Assembly (NCBI GenBank): GCA_020631735.1
Contig: CM036225.1
Location: forward strand, 64,468,662 to 64,532,661
Direction of reading: 5' to 3'
Source of the DNA: Saccharum officinarum
Taxonomy: Eukaryota; Streptophyta; Magnoliopsida; Poales; Poaceae
DNA length: 64,000 nt
Shown: positions 33,001 to 44,960 of the stretch, piece by piece
Layout of the letters: every line of letters starts with the position of its first letter
How positions within the stretch are numbered: position 1 is the first letter of the stretch
Notes under the pieces: model-generated
Database searches by the model: none
Seen by the model: only the letters and a program-made list of their open reading frames with translations
What the model was told of the DNA's origin: nothing
Program-made: the position numbers and the translations under genes

Positions 33001-34858
33001 ATCTATTAAATTCTTACAGAATTTAAACATCTCATGCCAGATCCATATTTTTCTAAAATACTGCACATCATGTAGACCCTAATAAAATTTATCTCATGAT
33101 TTTTGGATCATTAAAACCCTAGATCTATATTTTTCCAACTTGTACAAAAATCAGTGACAAAATTTTCGGATGAACTGGGCCGGCCCGGAAAAACTCGGCC
33201 CACACTCGCGCGCGCGTGGCCCGTTCAGCGCCCCCGCCCGCGCGCGACACTGACGGGCGGGCCCCCGCGGTCAGTGACCGGAGGTAGGGGAGGCGGAGAC
33301 CCGCGAGCTCCGACGAGCTCGAGCTCGCCGGAGAAGAGCTTGCTCGGCCAATTGAGCACCGCCTCGTGTTCTCCGTCACCCGGTGCGTCGATTGGTGCTC
33401 GTGGAATGGATGGGGATGGGGTGGAAGGGGCTGGTCACCGCGAGCGGCGGCCGGTGATGTCCGGTGGCGGCGCACCGTCGCCGGTGAGGAGGTACGGTGC
33501 GGTCTAGGCTCGGTACGAGCTTCACCGAAGCTAGGCGGATCCATTTTGCTAGGAAGGGAGGATGGAGAGAGACCCGAAGCACCCCGACCACGGTGAGGTC
33601 CCATGGCGGGCTCCGGCGACCTCTCGGAGACGGGGAAGAAAGCAATGCGGCTCACCTTGAGTCAAATCGCTGGCTTCGGTGGGTCAAGGAGATGGAGGGT
33701 GGTGAGGCGGAGGGATTGGCGAGGTCTAGCGGCCGGTGATGCGGTGTAGCTCGCGCTTGAGCTCGCCGAAGAAGAACGGCAATGGCGGCTCGGTTTCGGT
33801 GTTCTTGGCAACTGGAAGAGAGGGGGCGGAGGAATGGAGGCCGGCTCGCGCGTCGTGGCGTCTTGAAGGCGTCGCGGCCTGACTGGTGGGGCCAGGGCCG
33901 GCGTACGGGCGCCACCGCGCCTCCACGCGTCGACGACGGCCTGCGGCCGGTCGGCCACTCTGACGCTGACGAAACTGAATCGGTGACATCGATGACCGAC
34001 TGACAGAGCGACTTCCACGATGATTATCTCCCAAACCGGTTCGAATTAGTCGAAGATGATTACACCAATTTTGTAGAGCTACATGAGGTCTACAAGTTTG
34101 TCAATTGGAGTTTGGGCTGGTTCGGCCTAGATTTGAAACTACAAGGCTCCAAAGTGGGTCACCCGAAAACTAAAACTTAGTTTCAGTCACTATGCCGACT
34201 GAAACCCTAACTTCAAGACATTATATCTCCTAAACTATTGAGAACCAGGTGATGGTGATATTGACAACGTTGTAGAGCTATGTGTGGACAACAACTTTGT
34301 CAATTGGCTCCAGGACTGGTTTGGCCTAGTTTGTGAGTTACAAGTTGCTAAAGTGAGGTACAGTGAAACTGAAAAGTCCAATTTCCAGACTTAGAATTTT
34401 TCTAAGTGTTGATCACCACTCAAGCTGACTTGTGGGCTATTTTTGAGCATGCTCTGGTCATTTTCATGAGATGGCCATATTAGAACTTTTGTTCCTCATA
34501 AAATTCTCTACAACTTTACTTAAGGGTGCTCTTCCATGCAAGGTCTCTAAATTAGACTTTTTAATTGGTCAAACTAGAGCCTTCTAAGGTCAAATGGTGG
34601 TCAAACTTCTCTTGGAGGGCCAATTTGAAATTTTGGTCAACATGAACCTTGTTCCAAATGTTACCCTAAGTATAACTAAGGTGTTGTAGGTCATGATTGG
34701 CTACCTTACCTTACACCAACTATCAAATACTTCATGAAATAAATCAAACAAACCCTAGAACAATCACATGTGTTGCATCACATAAAATAACAAACATGAA
34801 TGATGCATGCTTATGCTTATGCAAATGCAATTAAGGACTAAACACTTGAAGTGTTACA
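30060..34858 (-). mobile_element. 3' LTR of a Tekay/Del-like Ty3 element, 4.8 kb
   Basis: On the minus strand it begins TGTAACACTTCAAG at 34858 and ends GGTTCTGTTACA at 30060, so TG...CA with TGTAACA/TGTTACA inverted tips. A polypurine tract AAGGGGGGAGG lies directly before it (minus, about 34861-34872). At 4799 bp it is long even for this lineage. It contains a GC-rich island (33160-34030) and a 72-codon acidic frame (31743-31525). The partner 5' LTR is not in the window; it should lie beyond the N gap. Confidence 0.85.
33160..34030. other. GC-rich island inside the long LTR
   Basis: Within an AT-rich LTR this 870-bp block is strongly GC-rich, with overlapping open frames on both strands that are proline-, arginine- and serine-rich and show no domain. 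It may be the LTR promoter/leader zone, or host DNA picked up by the element. No intron-exon structure is evident. Confidence 0.4.
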
Positions 34859-37800
34859 GCCCTCCCCCCTTATAAAAATCTCGTCCCGAGATTTGGAAAG
34901 CGTACCATTTTTCATAGAATTCTTTATAACCATCCCGCAAATAATCCTCCCGTTCCCACGTAGCATCACTCTCACTTCCTTGATTACTCCACATCACTTT
35001 GTACCACTTAACCACTTTACTTCTAGTTACTCGTTCCTGAGTATCGATCACTCGGACTGGCTTTTCCTCATAGGTTAGGTCGGATTCCAGCCTGATATCA
35101 CCTAAAGGAACTTGTTCCTCAGGAACTCGAAGACACTTTTTAAGCTGAGATACATGGAAAACGTTGAATATGGCTCTCATCTCAGGAGGCAACTGGATTT
35201 TTTACGCAACAGCTCCACTCTTGCCTATGATCTGGAAAGGACCCACGTATCTTGGTGCAAGTTTCCGCTTAACACCAAAACGTTGGACACTCTTCATTGG
35301 AGAAACTTTCAAATAAACGAAGTCTCCAACTTTAAATTCGAGTGGTTTTCTACGACGATCCGCATAGCTTTTCTGTCTCGCTTGTGCTGCAGCCATGTGT
35401 TTCTGGATGGTACGGACTTGTTCCTCAGCTTCCCGAACAAAATCAATACCATAATACCTTCTTTCACCAGCCTCAACCCAGTTTAGTGGAGTTCTACACT
35501 TACGACCGTACAAAGCTTCGAATGGGGCCATCTTAATACTCTCTTGATAACTATTATTGTACGAGAATTCGGCTAAAGGTAACCATTTTTCCCAAGAACC
35601 CTTGGATGAAATGACGCATGCTCGCAACAGATCTTCCAAGATTTGGTTAACTCGTTCGGTCTGACCCGATGTCTGGGGGTGATAAGCAGAGCTTCTCACT
35701 AACTTGGTTCCCAGAAGGTGATGCAAATGCTCCCAAAAGCGAGCAGTGAACTGGGGACCACGGTCAGAAACGATAGTACGAGGTATCCCATGAAGCCGGA
35801 CTATCTGATTGAAGTACAACTCAGCATAGTCAGTGGGACGATAGTCCACTCTAACTGGAATGAAATGAGCTGATTTGGTCAAACGATCCACAATTACCCA
35901 AATAGAGTTATGATTTTTGACAGTAGGAGGAAGTCCGACAATGAAATCCATACTTATCTCTTCCCATTTCCAGCCTGGAATGGAAAGTGGCTGAAGTAGC
36001 CCAGCTTTCATGTGCACAGCTTTAACTCTGCAACAGGTGTCACACCTAGCCACATATGCAGCTATTTCTTTCCGCATCTTAGTCCACCAATAGTATGGCT
36101 TCAAATCATAATACATCTTATTGCTGCCAGGATGGATGGACAACTTAGAGGAGTGTGCTTCAGACATAATATCATTTCGAAGCTCCCGGTCCTTAGGCAC
36201 AACTAATCTATCCTTGAACCATAGTACACCCTCTTCATCTATCCTGAACTGTGTAGTTTCTTGTTCTTTCATCTTACGCTTGATGTGGAATATACCAGTG
36301 TCAGTCTTTTGGAGCTCAATAATTCTGCTTTTGAGAGTACAACTGACAGTGATGTTGTACAAGACTGCTGGATGTAGAAGACGAGATCGATGAAAATCAG
36401 TTTCAACTAAGGAATGGCAATGAGACTTACGGCTTAAAGCATCCGCAACCACATTTGCCTTGCCTGGGTGATAGTGCACTTGAAGATTATAATCTTTAAT
36501 CAACTCGAGCCATCTTCTCTGACGCATATTTAACTCGGGTTGGGTGAAGATGTATTTGAGGCTTTTGTGGTCTGTGTAGATATTGCAAACATTGCCCAAC
36601 AGATAGTGTCGCCAGGCTTTCAAAGCATGAACAACTGCGGCGAGTTCTAAGTCATGCGTTGGATAATTCACCTCATGCTTCCGAAGTTGTCGAGAGGTAT
36701 ATGCAATTACTCGGCCTTCCTGCATCAACACACCTCCCAAACCTATGCCTGAGGCATCACAATAAACATCAAATGGTTTCTCGATATCCGGTTGTGCCAA
36801 AACCGGAGCTGAGGTTAGGAGGGTTCGCAGTTGGTGAAAAGCCGCATCACACTCAGGAGTCCAGACAAACCTGGTGTCTTTCTGCAGCAACCGAGTCATT
36901 GGCTTGGCTATTTTGGAGAAATCCGGGATGAAGCGACGATAATAGCCAGCCAAACCAAGAAAACTCCGGACCTCGTGAACCGAGATAGGAGCCTTCCAGT
37001 TTAGTACTTCCTGTACCTTGGCGGGGTCCACCATAATTCCTCCATCGGACAACACATGCCCAAGGAAAGGTACTTCACGAAGCCAGAATTCGCACTTACT
37101 GAACTTTGTATATAGTTGATGTTCACGCAGTCTTGTGAGGACTATACGCAGATGTTCAGCGTGATCCTCCTCATTCACATAATATACCAGGATATCATCG
37201 ATAAATACCACCACAAACTTGTCCAATTCAGGCATAAACACCGAATTCATCAAGTACATGAAGTGTGCGGGGGCATTTGTCAAGCCGAAAGACATAACAA
37301 GATACTCATAAAGACCGTATCTGGTAGAAAAGGCTGTCTTTGGAACATCTTCTGGTCGGATTTTAATTTGATGGTAGCCAGATCTTAGATCGATCTTGGA
37401 GAAAACTTTAGCTTTAGACAACTGATCGAACAAGATGTCGATACGTGGTAGAGGGTACTTATTTTTGACAGTGACTGCATTGAGAGGTCTATAATCTACG
37501 CACATCCGCAACGACTGATCCTTCTTCTTTACAAAGATAGCAGGACATCCCCACGGCGATGAACTAGGACGAATCAACCCTTTCTTCAAAAGTTCATTCA
37601 ATTGCACCTTAAGTTCAGCGAGTTTATTTGGAGGCATCCTATAGGGTCTCCTAGAGATGGGAGCCGTGCCAGGCAACAACTCAATTTTAAACTCCACATC
37701 CCGATCCGGAGGGAGCCCCGGCAAATCATCGGGAAAAACATCTGGAAACTCATTTACTACGGAAATTTCCGCCAACGCCTTTGCTTGCACAGCATGAATT

Positions 37801-39265
37801 TCCCCCGACAATTCAACCTTTCTGGGAAGTTGTACGAGAAAACCCTTTTGATCTGTAGGATCTCTGAGCATAACTACCCGAGCGGATGTGTCAATGAGTA
37901 CCCCGTTCTGACTCATCCAATTCATGCCCAAGATTACATCTATGTCTAAACCAGGTAAAACCAATAGGGCAAGCGAATAACTTCGCCCTTCTATCTCAAA
38001 CTTAAGGTTCCCCACTACTTTGTTTGTGGAAATATTCCCACTTGCAGCACTAATACAATAACCCACACCTTCAACAGTATGCAACTTGTGTGCAAATTTG
38101 GATGCAAACTTAGGACTGATAAAGGAATGCGAAGCACCTGAATCAAAAAGTACCACTGCGGGGTGTTGGTCAACTAGAAACTTACCAGCGGTGACCACCT
38201 CACCAGATGGAATCTCCTCAATGCTGTTATAATGGGCGTGTCCCTGACGACTACCTTGGTTGACATTTTTCTTAGGGTACGGACAGTTCCGGGCCCAATG
38301 ACCTGGCTTGTTGCAATTCCAGCAAGGCATATTGCTAGGAGGAACACTAGAGCTGCTCTGTCCAGAAGTCCCCTTTGGCAGAGTGACGGTATAAGCCTTA
38401 CGGAACCCCGTTTTTGCAGCAGGCTTCTTCTGCGGCGGACGGAACTTTGTATTCTGAGCAGGTGGGCGAGGGGAAGATCTCGGTGCCGCTGAGGCCCTTG
38501 ACTGAGAAGCACTTGCCTCAAGGGCCCTTTTACGGCTCTTAGAGGCAGAATAAATAGTATTGTTGTTCTCCTGGGTCAAAGCATCGCTGATGAAATCATT
38601 GAAAGTAGTACATTTGCTAGTGCCCATTGTTTTCATCAGTTTTGGGCCGAGGCCCCTTTTGAAGCTAGCAATCTTTTTGGCATCGGTATCCACAAACTCA
38701 GTGGCATACCTTGCTAGGTTGTTGAAGGACTGCAAGTATTCAGTCAGGCTTTTGTTTCCTTGCGACAGCCTCATAAACTCTGTGTGCTTGATTGCCATAA
38801 GACCGGGAGGAATATAATTTCCCCGGAATGCCGACTTAAACTGATCCCAAGCAATAGGGACATTGGCAGGCAGTGTGGAACGGTAGTGGCTCCACCAAAT
38901 GCCCGCCGGACCATGCAACTGATGGGAAGCATACTCAGTTTTCAGCTCATCAGTTAGGCGTAGCAGACGAAACTTTTGTTCAATGGTATTCAACCACTCG
39001 TCAGCCTGCAGTGGTTCTTCCGCTTCCTTGAAGAGCGGGGCTTTGTATCCAGAAAGTCCTTGAAATCGCTGTACTGATTTGGCTCTGGGCCCTGGCGGCC
39101 ATGACGAGCCTCTCGATTAGCCAGTTGGCGCATGGCATCAGCCAACATACGCTGCCCCTCAACCACTGATTGCATCAACTCGGCCAGAGTAGGTGGTGGC
39201 GGAGGGGGTGGCTGTTCCTCATCCTCATTGCCACGACCCCGACGAAGATTGTACGACATCTGCAA
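34854..39265 (-). pseudogene. Ty3/gypsy gag-pol polyprotein, two lesions
   Basis: An ATG at 39265 opens the gag N-terminus (MSYNLRRGRG, then a proline run). The frame shifts once near 39035-39050, where one base is missing from a C-run, and the main frame runs 38993-35202 (1263 codons). Order in that frame: gag core (WWSHYR about 33-38), CCHC knuckle [14 protein letters not shown] at 224-237, protease DSGAS at 284-288, reverse transcriptase with FIDDILVY at 597-604, RNase H ([17 protein letters not shown]), integrase HHCC and DD-E motifs ([22 protein letters not shown]), then the GPFQIIGK C-terminal region. A single TAA at 35202 interrupts it; the same frame continues to 34854 with a chromodomain-like tail (WEREDYLR). 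Integrase and tail place it in the Tekay/Del chromoviruses. Two small lesions in 4.4 kb indicate recent activity. Confidence 0.92.
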
Positions 39266-39864
39266 AATGCATAGCCAATGAGCACTGACGATGTGGGAAA
39301 TTTGTAGATGAATTATTGTAAATATGTCAAACTGACTTCATGAAATAGACTTCTCAAATTATTCATGGCACAATAATTCATCACAACCGCACAATCCATT
39401 CAAGCAGATCAATTGGCGCAATCATGCGAGGGAATCCAACAAGGTGTACTTTGATAAAGGCTCACACACAAGGAGCACAGTAGTTACTGAACCGTTTACG
39501 TTAAAATCTACGTGATTTTTGATCTTTTGCCGGTACTTGAATTTAATTCAAAGTTTTTAGTTGACTGAAAAAGGCTACTTCAAACTGATCACAAAGAGAC
39601 TTCAACGAAGAGTTCCATGGTGGATCATGACTAGCCACCTCGATACCAGCGCGTGCCAAGCAGCACAGCCTTATGTCGCGCGCCATAGGAGGCCCTCGGT
39701 TTCGTCGCGGCACCGAAGGGTGCTAATCGTGACACCATCATCGAACGCAACATAATAAGCCATCAGGTTGTGATCGAAATTAACAGGTTCAACTACGTTC
39801 AGGAAACATACGGTTCACCTTACATCCCAAAGGTCAAGTTATTACAAAGCCTCATTCCAACACA
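39266..39864 (-). mobile_element. Leader region of the Ty3 element
   Basis: Non-coding DNA between gag and the assembly gap, expected to run toward the 5' LTR and primer binding site. Neither is reached before the N run. Confidence 0.6.
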
Positions 39865-39964
39865 NNNNNNNNNNNNNNNNNNNNNNNNNNNNNNNNNNNN
39901 NNNNNNNNNNNNNNNNNNNNNNNNNNNNNNNNNNNNNNNNNNNNNNNNNNNNNNNNNNNNNNNN
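39865..39964. other. Assembly gap, 100 N
   Basis: Exactly 100 unknown bases, the conventional length for a gap of unknown size. The left side is the leader of a minus-strand Ty3 element and the right side is the interior of a plus-strand Sirevirus, so the true distance and even the adjacency are uncertain. Confidence 0.99.
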
Positions 39965-42900
39965 GTTATGTTCTTGGGTCCTCCTAATAAGAATAGGCCA
40001 AAGAAAATTTGGGTTGCCAAATCATCTAGTTGAAAAAATTAAGGTCCCTCTCAAGTTGGGTCCCTAAACAAAAGGCTTGATTCTCTTGTGTGTAGGTGAA
40101 CTACAAGACCGGTGGATCTCAGGTGATTGATAGTGGTTGCACACAACACGATGACCGGTGATCCTCGTATGTTCACTCACTTGAAGAGATGGGGTATGTC
40201 AAGACAAGATCACATTTGGGGATAATTCAAAGAGCAAAGTCAAGGGTATAGGCAAGGTTCAATATCAATGATCAGTTCTCTCTCAATGTGCTCTATGTTG
40301 CTTCATTGAGTTTCAATTTACTATCCGTTGGGCAACTTTGTGATCTTGGCTATCAATGCTTGTTTGGTCCAAATGAAGTGTTGTTACCAAGATAGATGAC
40401 AAGCAAGTGATTTTCAAGGGTTTTAGATACAACAATCTTTATCTGTTGACTTCACCTCCGAGATGCAAACTTGATGACATGTTTTGTCACAAAGACCACA
40501 CTTGGATGGCTTTGGCATAGGAGGCTTGCTCATGTGGAATGAACACTCTCAACAAACTATTGAAGAAAGAACTAGTAAGAGGCTTAAAGGATGTAAAGTT
40601 TGAAAAGGACAAACCTTGTAGTGCATGTCAAGCCGGCAAACAAGTTGCAAACACTCATCCAACCAAAGCCTACATGTCAACATCAAGAGTGCTAGAACTC
40701 CTTCACATGGATTTGTTTGGTCCTACAACTTACAAGAGTTTGGGTGGAAATCTTTATTGCTTGTGATTGTGGATGACTTCTCAAGATACACTTGGACTTT
40801 CTTTCTTCATGACAAATCCGAAGTGGCAAGTTGCTTCAAGAAGTTTGCAAAGAGAGCTCAAAATGAATTTGAAGTCAAGAAAAGAAGATTAGAAGTGACA
40901 ATGGAAAAGAGTTTGACAACACCAATATTGAAGCCTATTGTGATGAAATTGGAATCAAGCATGAAGTGTCATCAACCTACACTCCTCAACAAAAATGGTG
41001 TAGTTGAGAGAAGAACCGACCTTGATCACTCTTGCAAGAACAATGCTAGATGAGTACAATACACCGGAGAAATTGTGGGCCGAGGCAATCAACACCGCAT
41101 GCTATGCTTCAAATCGCCTCTTCCTACAAAAGTTCCTTTGCAAGACCCCTTATGAGTTCTAAATGGGAAGAAGCCGGACGTCTCATTCTTCCGGTGTTTG
41201 GTTGCAAATGCTACATCTACAAGAAGCGTCAACACCTAGGGAAGTTCCAAAGACGTTGTGATATTGGTTTTCTTGTTGGCTACTCATCAAAGTCCAAAGT
41301 ATATAGAGTATTTAACCACTCCACCGGTTTGGTTGAAGAAACATATGATGTGGAATTTGATGAATCTAACGGCTCCCAAGGAGCAATTGAGAATTGTGAT
41401 GATGTAGGTGATGAACCATTGAGGGAGGCCATGAAGAACATGCCGGTAGTGACATCAAGCCTAAAGATGATGAAGACGATGTACAAATTGTCAATCCACC
41501 ATCATCATCATATGTGCCTCAAGATGATGACAAGAATGAGAGAGTTGAAAATGAAGACACCCATGTCTCTCATCATCAAGCCAAGCACAAGCACAAGTGT
41601 TGATGCTCCTCATCCTACCCTCAAATGGTTGATCGAAGAAACTCACCTCTACTTCAAGCACATCCACAAGATCTCATCATAGGGAGTCCTACAAAGGGTG
41701 TAATGACTCGATCTCAAAAATTTAATTCTTTTGTTGAACATCACTCTTTTGTCTCTTGTCTTGAACCTAAGAATGTAGAAGAAGCTCTTCAAGATCCGGA
41801 TGGGTGAATGCCATGCATGAAGAATTGAACAACTTCGCCGAAATCAAGTATGGACACTTGAAGAGCATCCAAAAGGTGCAAGAGTCATTGGAACCAAGTG
41901 GGTGTTCCGCAATAAGCAAGATGATCAAGGGGTAGTGGTAAGAAACAAGGCAAGACTAGTGCAAAAGGGTTCTCTCAAGTTGAAGGTCTTGATTTTGGAG
42001 AGACTTTTGCACCCGTTGCAAGACTTAAAGTCATCCGTATCCTACTTGCATATGCATCACATCATGATATGAAACTATATCAAATGGATGTGAAAAGTGC
42101 ATTCTTAAATGGCTTTATAAATGAACTAGTCTTTGTTGAACAACCTCCCGGGTTTGAAGACCCTAGATATCCTAATCATGTTTATAGGTTGTCCAAGGCG
42201 CTATATGGGCTCAAGCAAGCCCCTAGAGCGTGGTACGAGCGCCTTCGGGACTTCCTCATTGAGAAGGGCTTCACCATTGGGAAGGTTGACACCACACTAT
42301 TCACCAAGAAATTCAAAGAAGAGATCTTCATTTGTCAAGTATATGTTGATGATATCATCTTCGGGTCAACAAATGAAGACTATTGCAAAGAATTTGGTGA
42401 ATTGATGTCAAAAGAGTTCGAGATGTCAATGATTGGTGAGCTAACATTCTTCCTTGGGTTTCAAGTCAAGCAAATGAGAGAAGGGATCTTTATCTCTCAA
42501 GAGAAGTATACCAAGGATCTTCTCAAAAGATTCAAGATGGAAGAATGCAAGCCAATCAAGACCCCAATGCCAACTAATGGACATCTCGACCTAGATGAGG
42601 GAGGTAAACCAATCGATCAAACTCTTTACCGTTCTATGATTGGTAGCTTATTATACCTTACCGCATCTAGGCCCGACATCATGTTTAGTGTCTGCATGTG
42701 TGCCCGCTTTCAAGCGTGCCCTAAAGAACCTCACTTAAGTGCCGTAAAAAGAATCCTAAGATATCTTAAGTATACTCCAAGCATCGGACTATGGTACCCT
42801 AAAGGAGCTAGATTCCAACTAGTTGGCTACTCCGATTCGGATTATGCCGGTTGTAAAATTGATAGAAAGAGCACATCCGGAGGGTGCCATTTGCTTGGGA

Positions 42901-43298
42901 GATCCTTAGTATCATGGTCATCTAAAAAGCAAAATAGTGTGGCTTTGTCCACCGCCGAGGCGGAATACATTGCCACGGAGGCTTGTTGTGCACAAATCCT
43001 ATACATGAAACAAACCCTCCTAGACTATGGAGTTGTTCTTAAAAAGGTGCCGCTTTTATGCGACAATGAAAGTACGGTTAAAATTGCTAATAATCCGGTA
43101 CAACACTCTCGCACCAAGCACATTGATATCCGCCACCACTTTCTAAGAGATCACGTTGCTAAAAATGACATATCACTAGAAGGTGTAAGAAGTGAGAATC
43201 AATTAGCGGATATCTTCACTAAACCTTTGGATAAAGCTACCTTTTGTAGGTTGAGAAGTGAACTAAATGTGCTTGATTCTAGTAACTTTAAAAGATGA
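39965..43298 (+). pseudogene. Sirevirus (Ty1/copia) pol, decayed
   Basis: The protease start is recognisable near 40120 (VIDSGCTQH, then a one-base insertion before MTGD). Integrase fragments follow (CSACQAGKQ, LLHMDLFGPT, VDDFSRYTW) with several shifts and stops up to about 41700. From 41700 to 42060 reverse transcriptase text is split between frames. The last 409 codons (42069-43298) are open: YQMDVKSAFLNG, YGLKQAPRAWYE, the catalytic VYVDDIIFGS, GYSDSDYAGC and the RNase H block STAEAEYIA, ending SSNFKR. Gag and the 5' LTR are not present to the right of the gap. Lineage assignment rests on the pol sequence, the env-like third ORF and the LTR type. Confidence 0.9.
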
Positions 43299-44960
43299 GC
43301 TTGTGTTGTCCCTTGCATTGCATTGTATTATATGTCATGTTTAATTACCCGCAATGCATCTAGGGCTTGACTAACATGGTTACGATAACCCTCCTTTGGA
43401 GGAGTGAAGAAGCCTAACCATGGATCAAACTTGACAAGCAACCTAGTTTTTCTTACTTACTTGTTTTGCATTACATATGCATGGTTGTTGTTTGGTCGTT
43501 CCTTTTTGGTTATGTTTTGAGCAACCTCTGTGTTCGTCCATGGGTAGAGAGAGCATTTTGATGCTCCCAAGGGTTCAAAAGCTCTATTGCATGGCCATAC
43601 GTTGCTCCTCGGGTGTTTGTTGCCTATTTTTCCTAAAAAATAATATTAGCCTAAGGCAATCTATTTTGATAAACTTGAGGGTTTGAGTGAGGTCACTCAT
43701 ATCTTGTTCCAATTGGTGTTTATCTGTGTCTCTTTGAATTGGAACTTGATTGGGAGAAGTCGCGTCTAAGTTCGAAAAGGAAAAGGGTGAAAAACAGTGA
43801 CCGGACGCTGGACCGGACGCTGCACCGGACGCAGTGTTGCTTCACCACCGCGTCCGGTCCCGGTGACCACCAGCGCGTCCGGTCATCCTGGAGACCGTCT
43901 CCTGATCTAGTGATCGGACGCTGCACCGGACGCGCCCCTGTTGACCACCGCGTCCGGTCCCGGTAACCACCACCGCGTCCGGTCATCCGTCTCAGTTTTC
44001 CGGGCAAATCAAAACCGGACGCTGTCAGCGTCCGATCGCGGATAATCGGACGCGTCTGGTCATTCCAGGAGCTTACTGGAATGTGACCGGACGCTGCCTC
44101 CACCGCGTCCGGTCACATCGACCACCGCATCCGGTCATCACGCATAAAGCGGATCTCGCCCCTTTAACCGTACGATTCGATCTCTTTTCTTTTTCATCTC
44201 ACCTCGCCTCTGCCGCCGCCGCGCCCTCACCTCCGCCGCAGCTGCGCCCTGCGCCCGCGCCACCGCCGCCACCGCTGCTCCCTGCGCACGCGCCACCGCC
44301 ACCACAGCCGCGCCTTGCGCCCACAGTCGAGCCTAGCGCTCGAAGTCGCGCCCTGCGCTCGCCACCGCACCCCCACTCGCGCGTCGCCGTTGATTCACCG
44401 CCGGCGACCTCCCCTGCGCCCTAGCCTCTCGTCGGGATCTTCTTTGCCGTGCTTGATCTTCAAAGCCCTTGCAAAGACCCCAAAACCCTAACCCTAGGTT
44501 GCTAGGTTTTCATCTTCGAATCCTCGCCATTGTCTCCGTCTCCGTAAGGTGACATCTTCTCCTTGGATTAGGGTTTACCGTTGATTTTCCGGTAATTTCT
44601 AATTCAATTGTCGTTCGATCGTCGATTGTATTCCAGGGTTTCGGTCGCCGTCTTCGGGTAACCCTAATACATCGAGATCGTCTTCCGGTCATCGGATCAT
44701 CGCTCTTCAAGGTAGCTATCGCGGTCATCTCATATCTTACCTCATATGCTTGCTACCTCTAGGGTTTCGTACCTTTAGATCATATATGTTGCTTATAGTA
44801 GATCCATCTATTCCGTCTTTTCAGCGAGTCTGTCGTGTGTGTCGGGGTGACTGCTGTCCTGTTGATTGGATCCGAGGCCAAGCCTGCGGATACGGACTGA
44901 GGCCAAGCCTCTCGAGTGTCAGTACATCATCTTTCAGAGGTTTTCCGACAGGGTGACAGC
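43299..44960 (+). mobile_element. Spacer between pol and the env-like ORF
   Basis: Non-coding interval of about 1.66 kb. It contains palindrome array D (43797-44140), then a CG-rich, CCGCC-rich leader (44190-44420) that resembles a plant 5'UTR, and an AG acceptor-like CCGACAG just before the ATG at 44961. The 113-codon proline/alanine frame 44083-44424 is compositional. Confidence 0.65.
43797..44140 (+). promoter_or_regulatory. Palindrome array D upstream of the env-like ORF
   Basis: About a dozen GACCGGACGC and GCGTCCGGTC half-sites, often as CACC-GCGTCCGGTC. The same motif as in the LTR arrays, but placed in the internal region about 0.8 kb before the env-like start codon. Its role is unknown; position suggests control of a separate env-like transcript. 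Confidence 0.7.

Noticed and set aside
33125..33655. 176-codon minus frame in the long Ty3 LTR
   Set aside because: Proline/serine/arginine-rich, mirrored on the plus strand, inside a defined LTR; kept only as a GC-island observation.
44083..44424. 113-codon proline-rich plus frame
   Set aside because: Consists of CCGCC repeats in the leader before the env-like ORF; no start context or domain.
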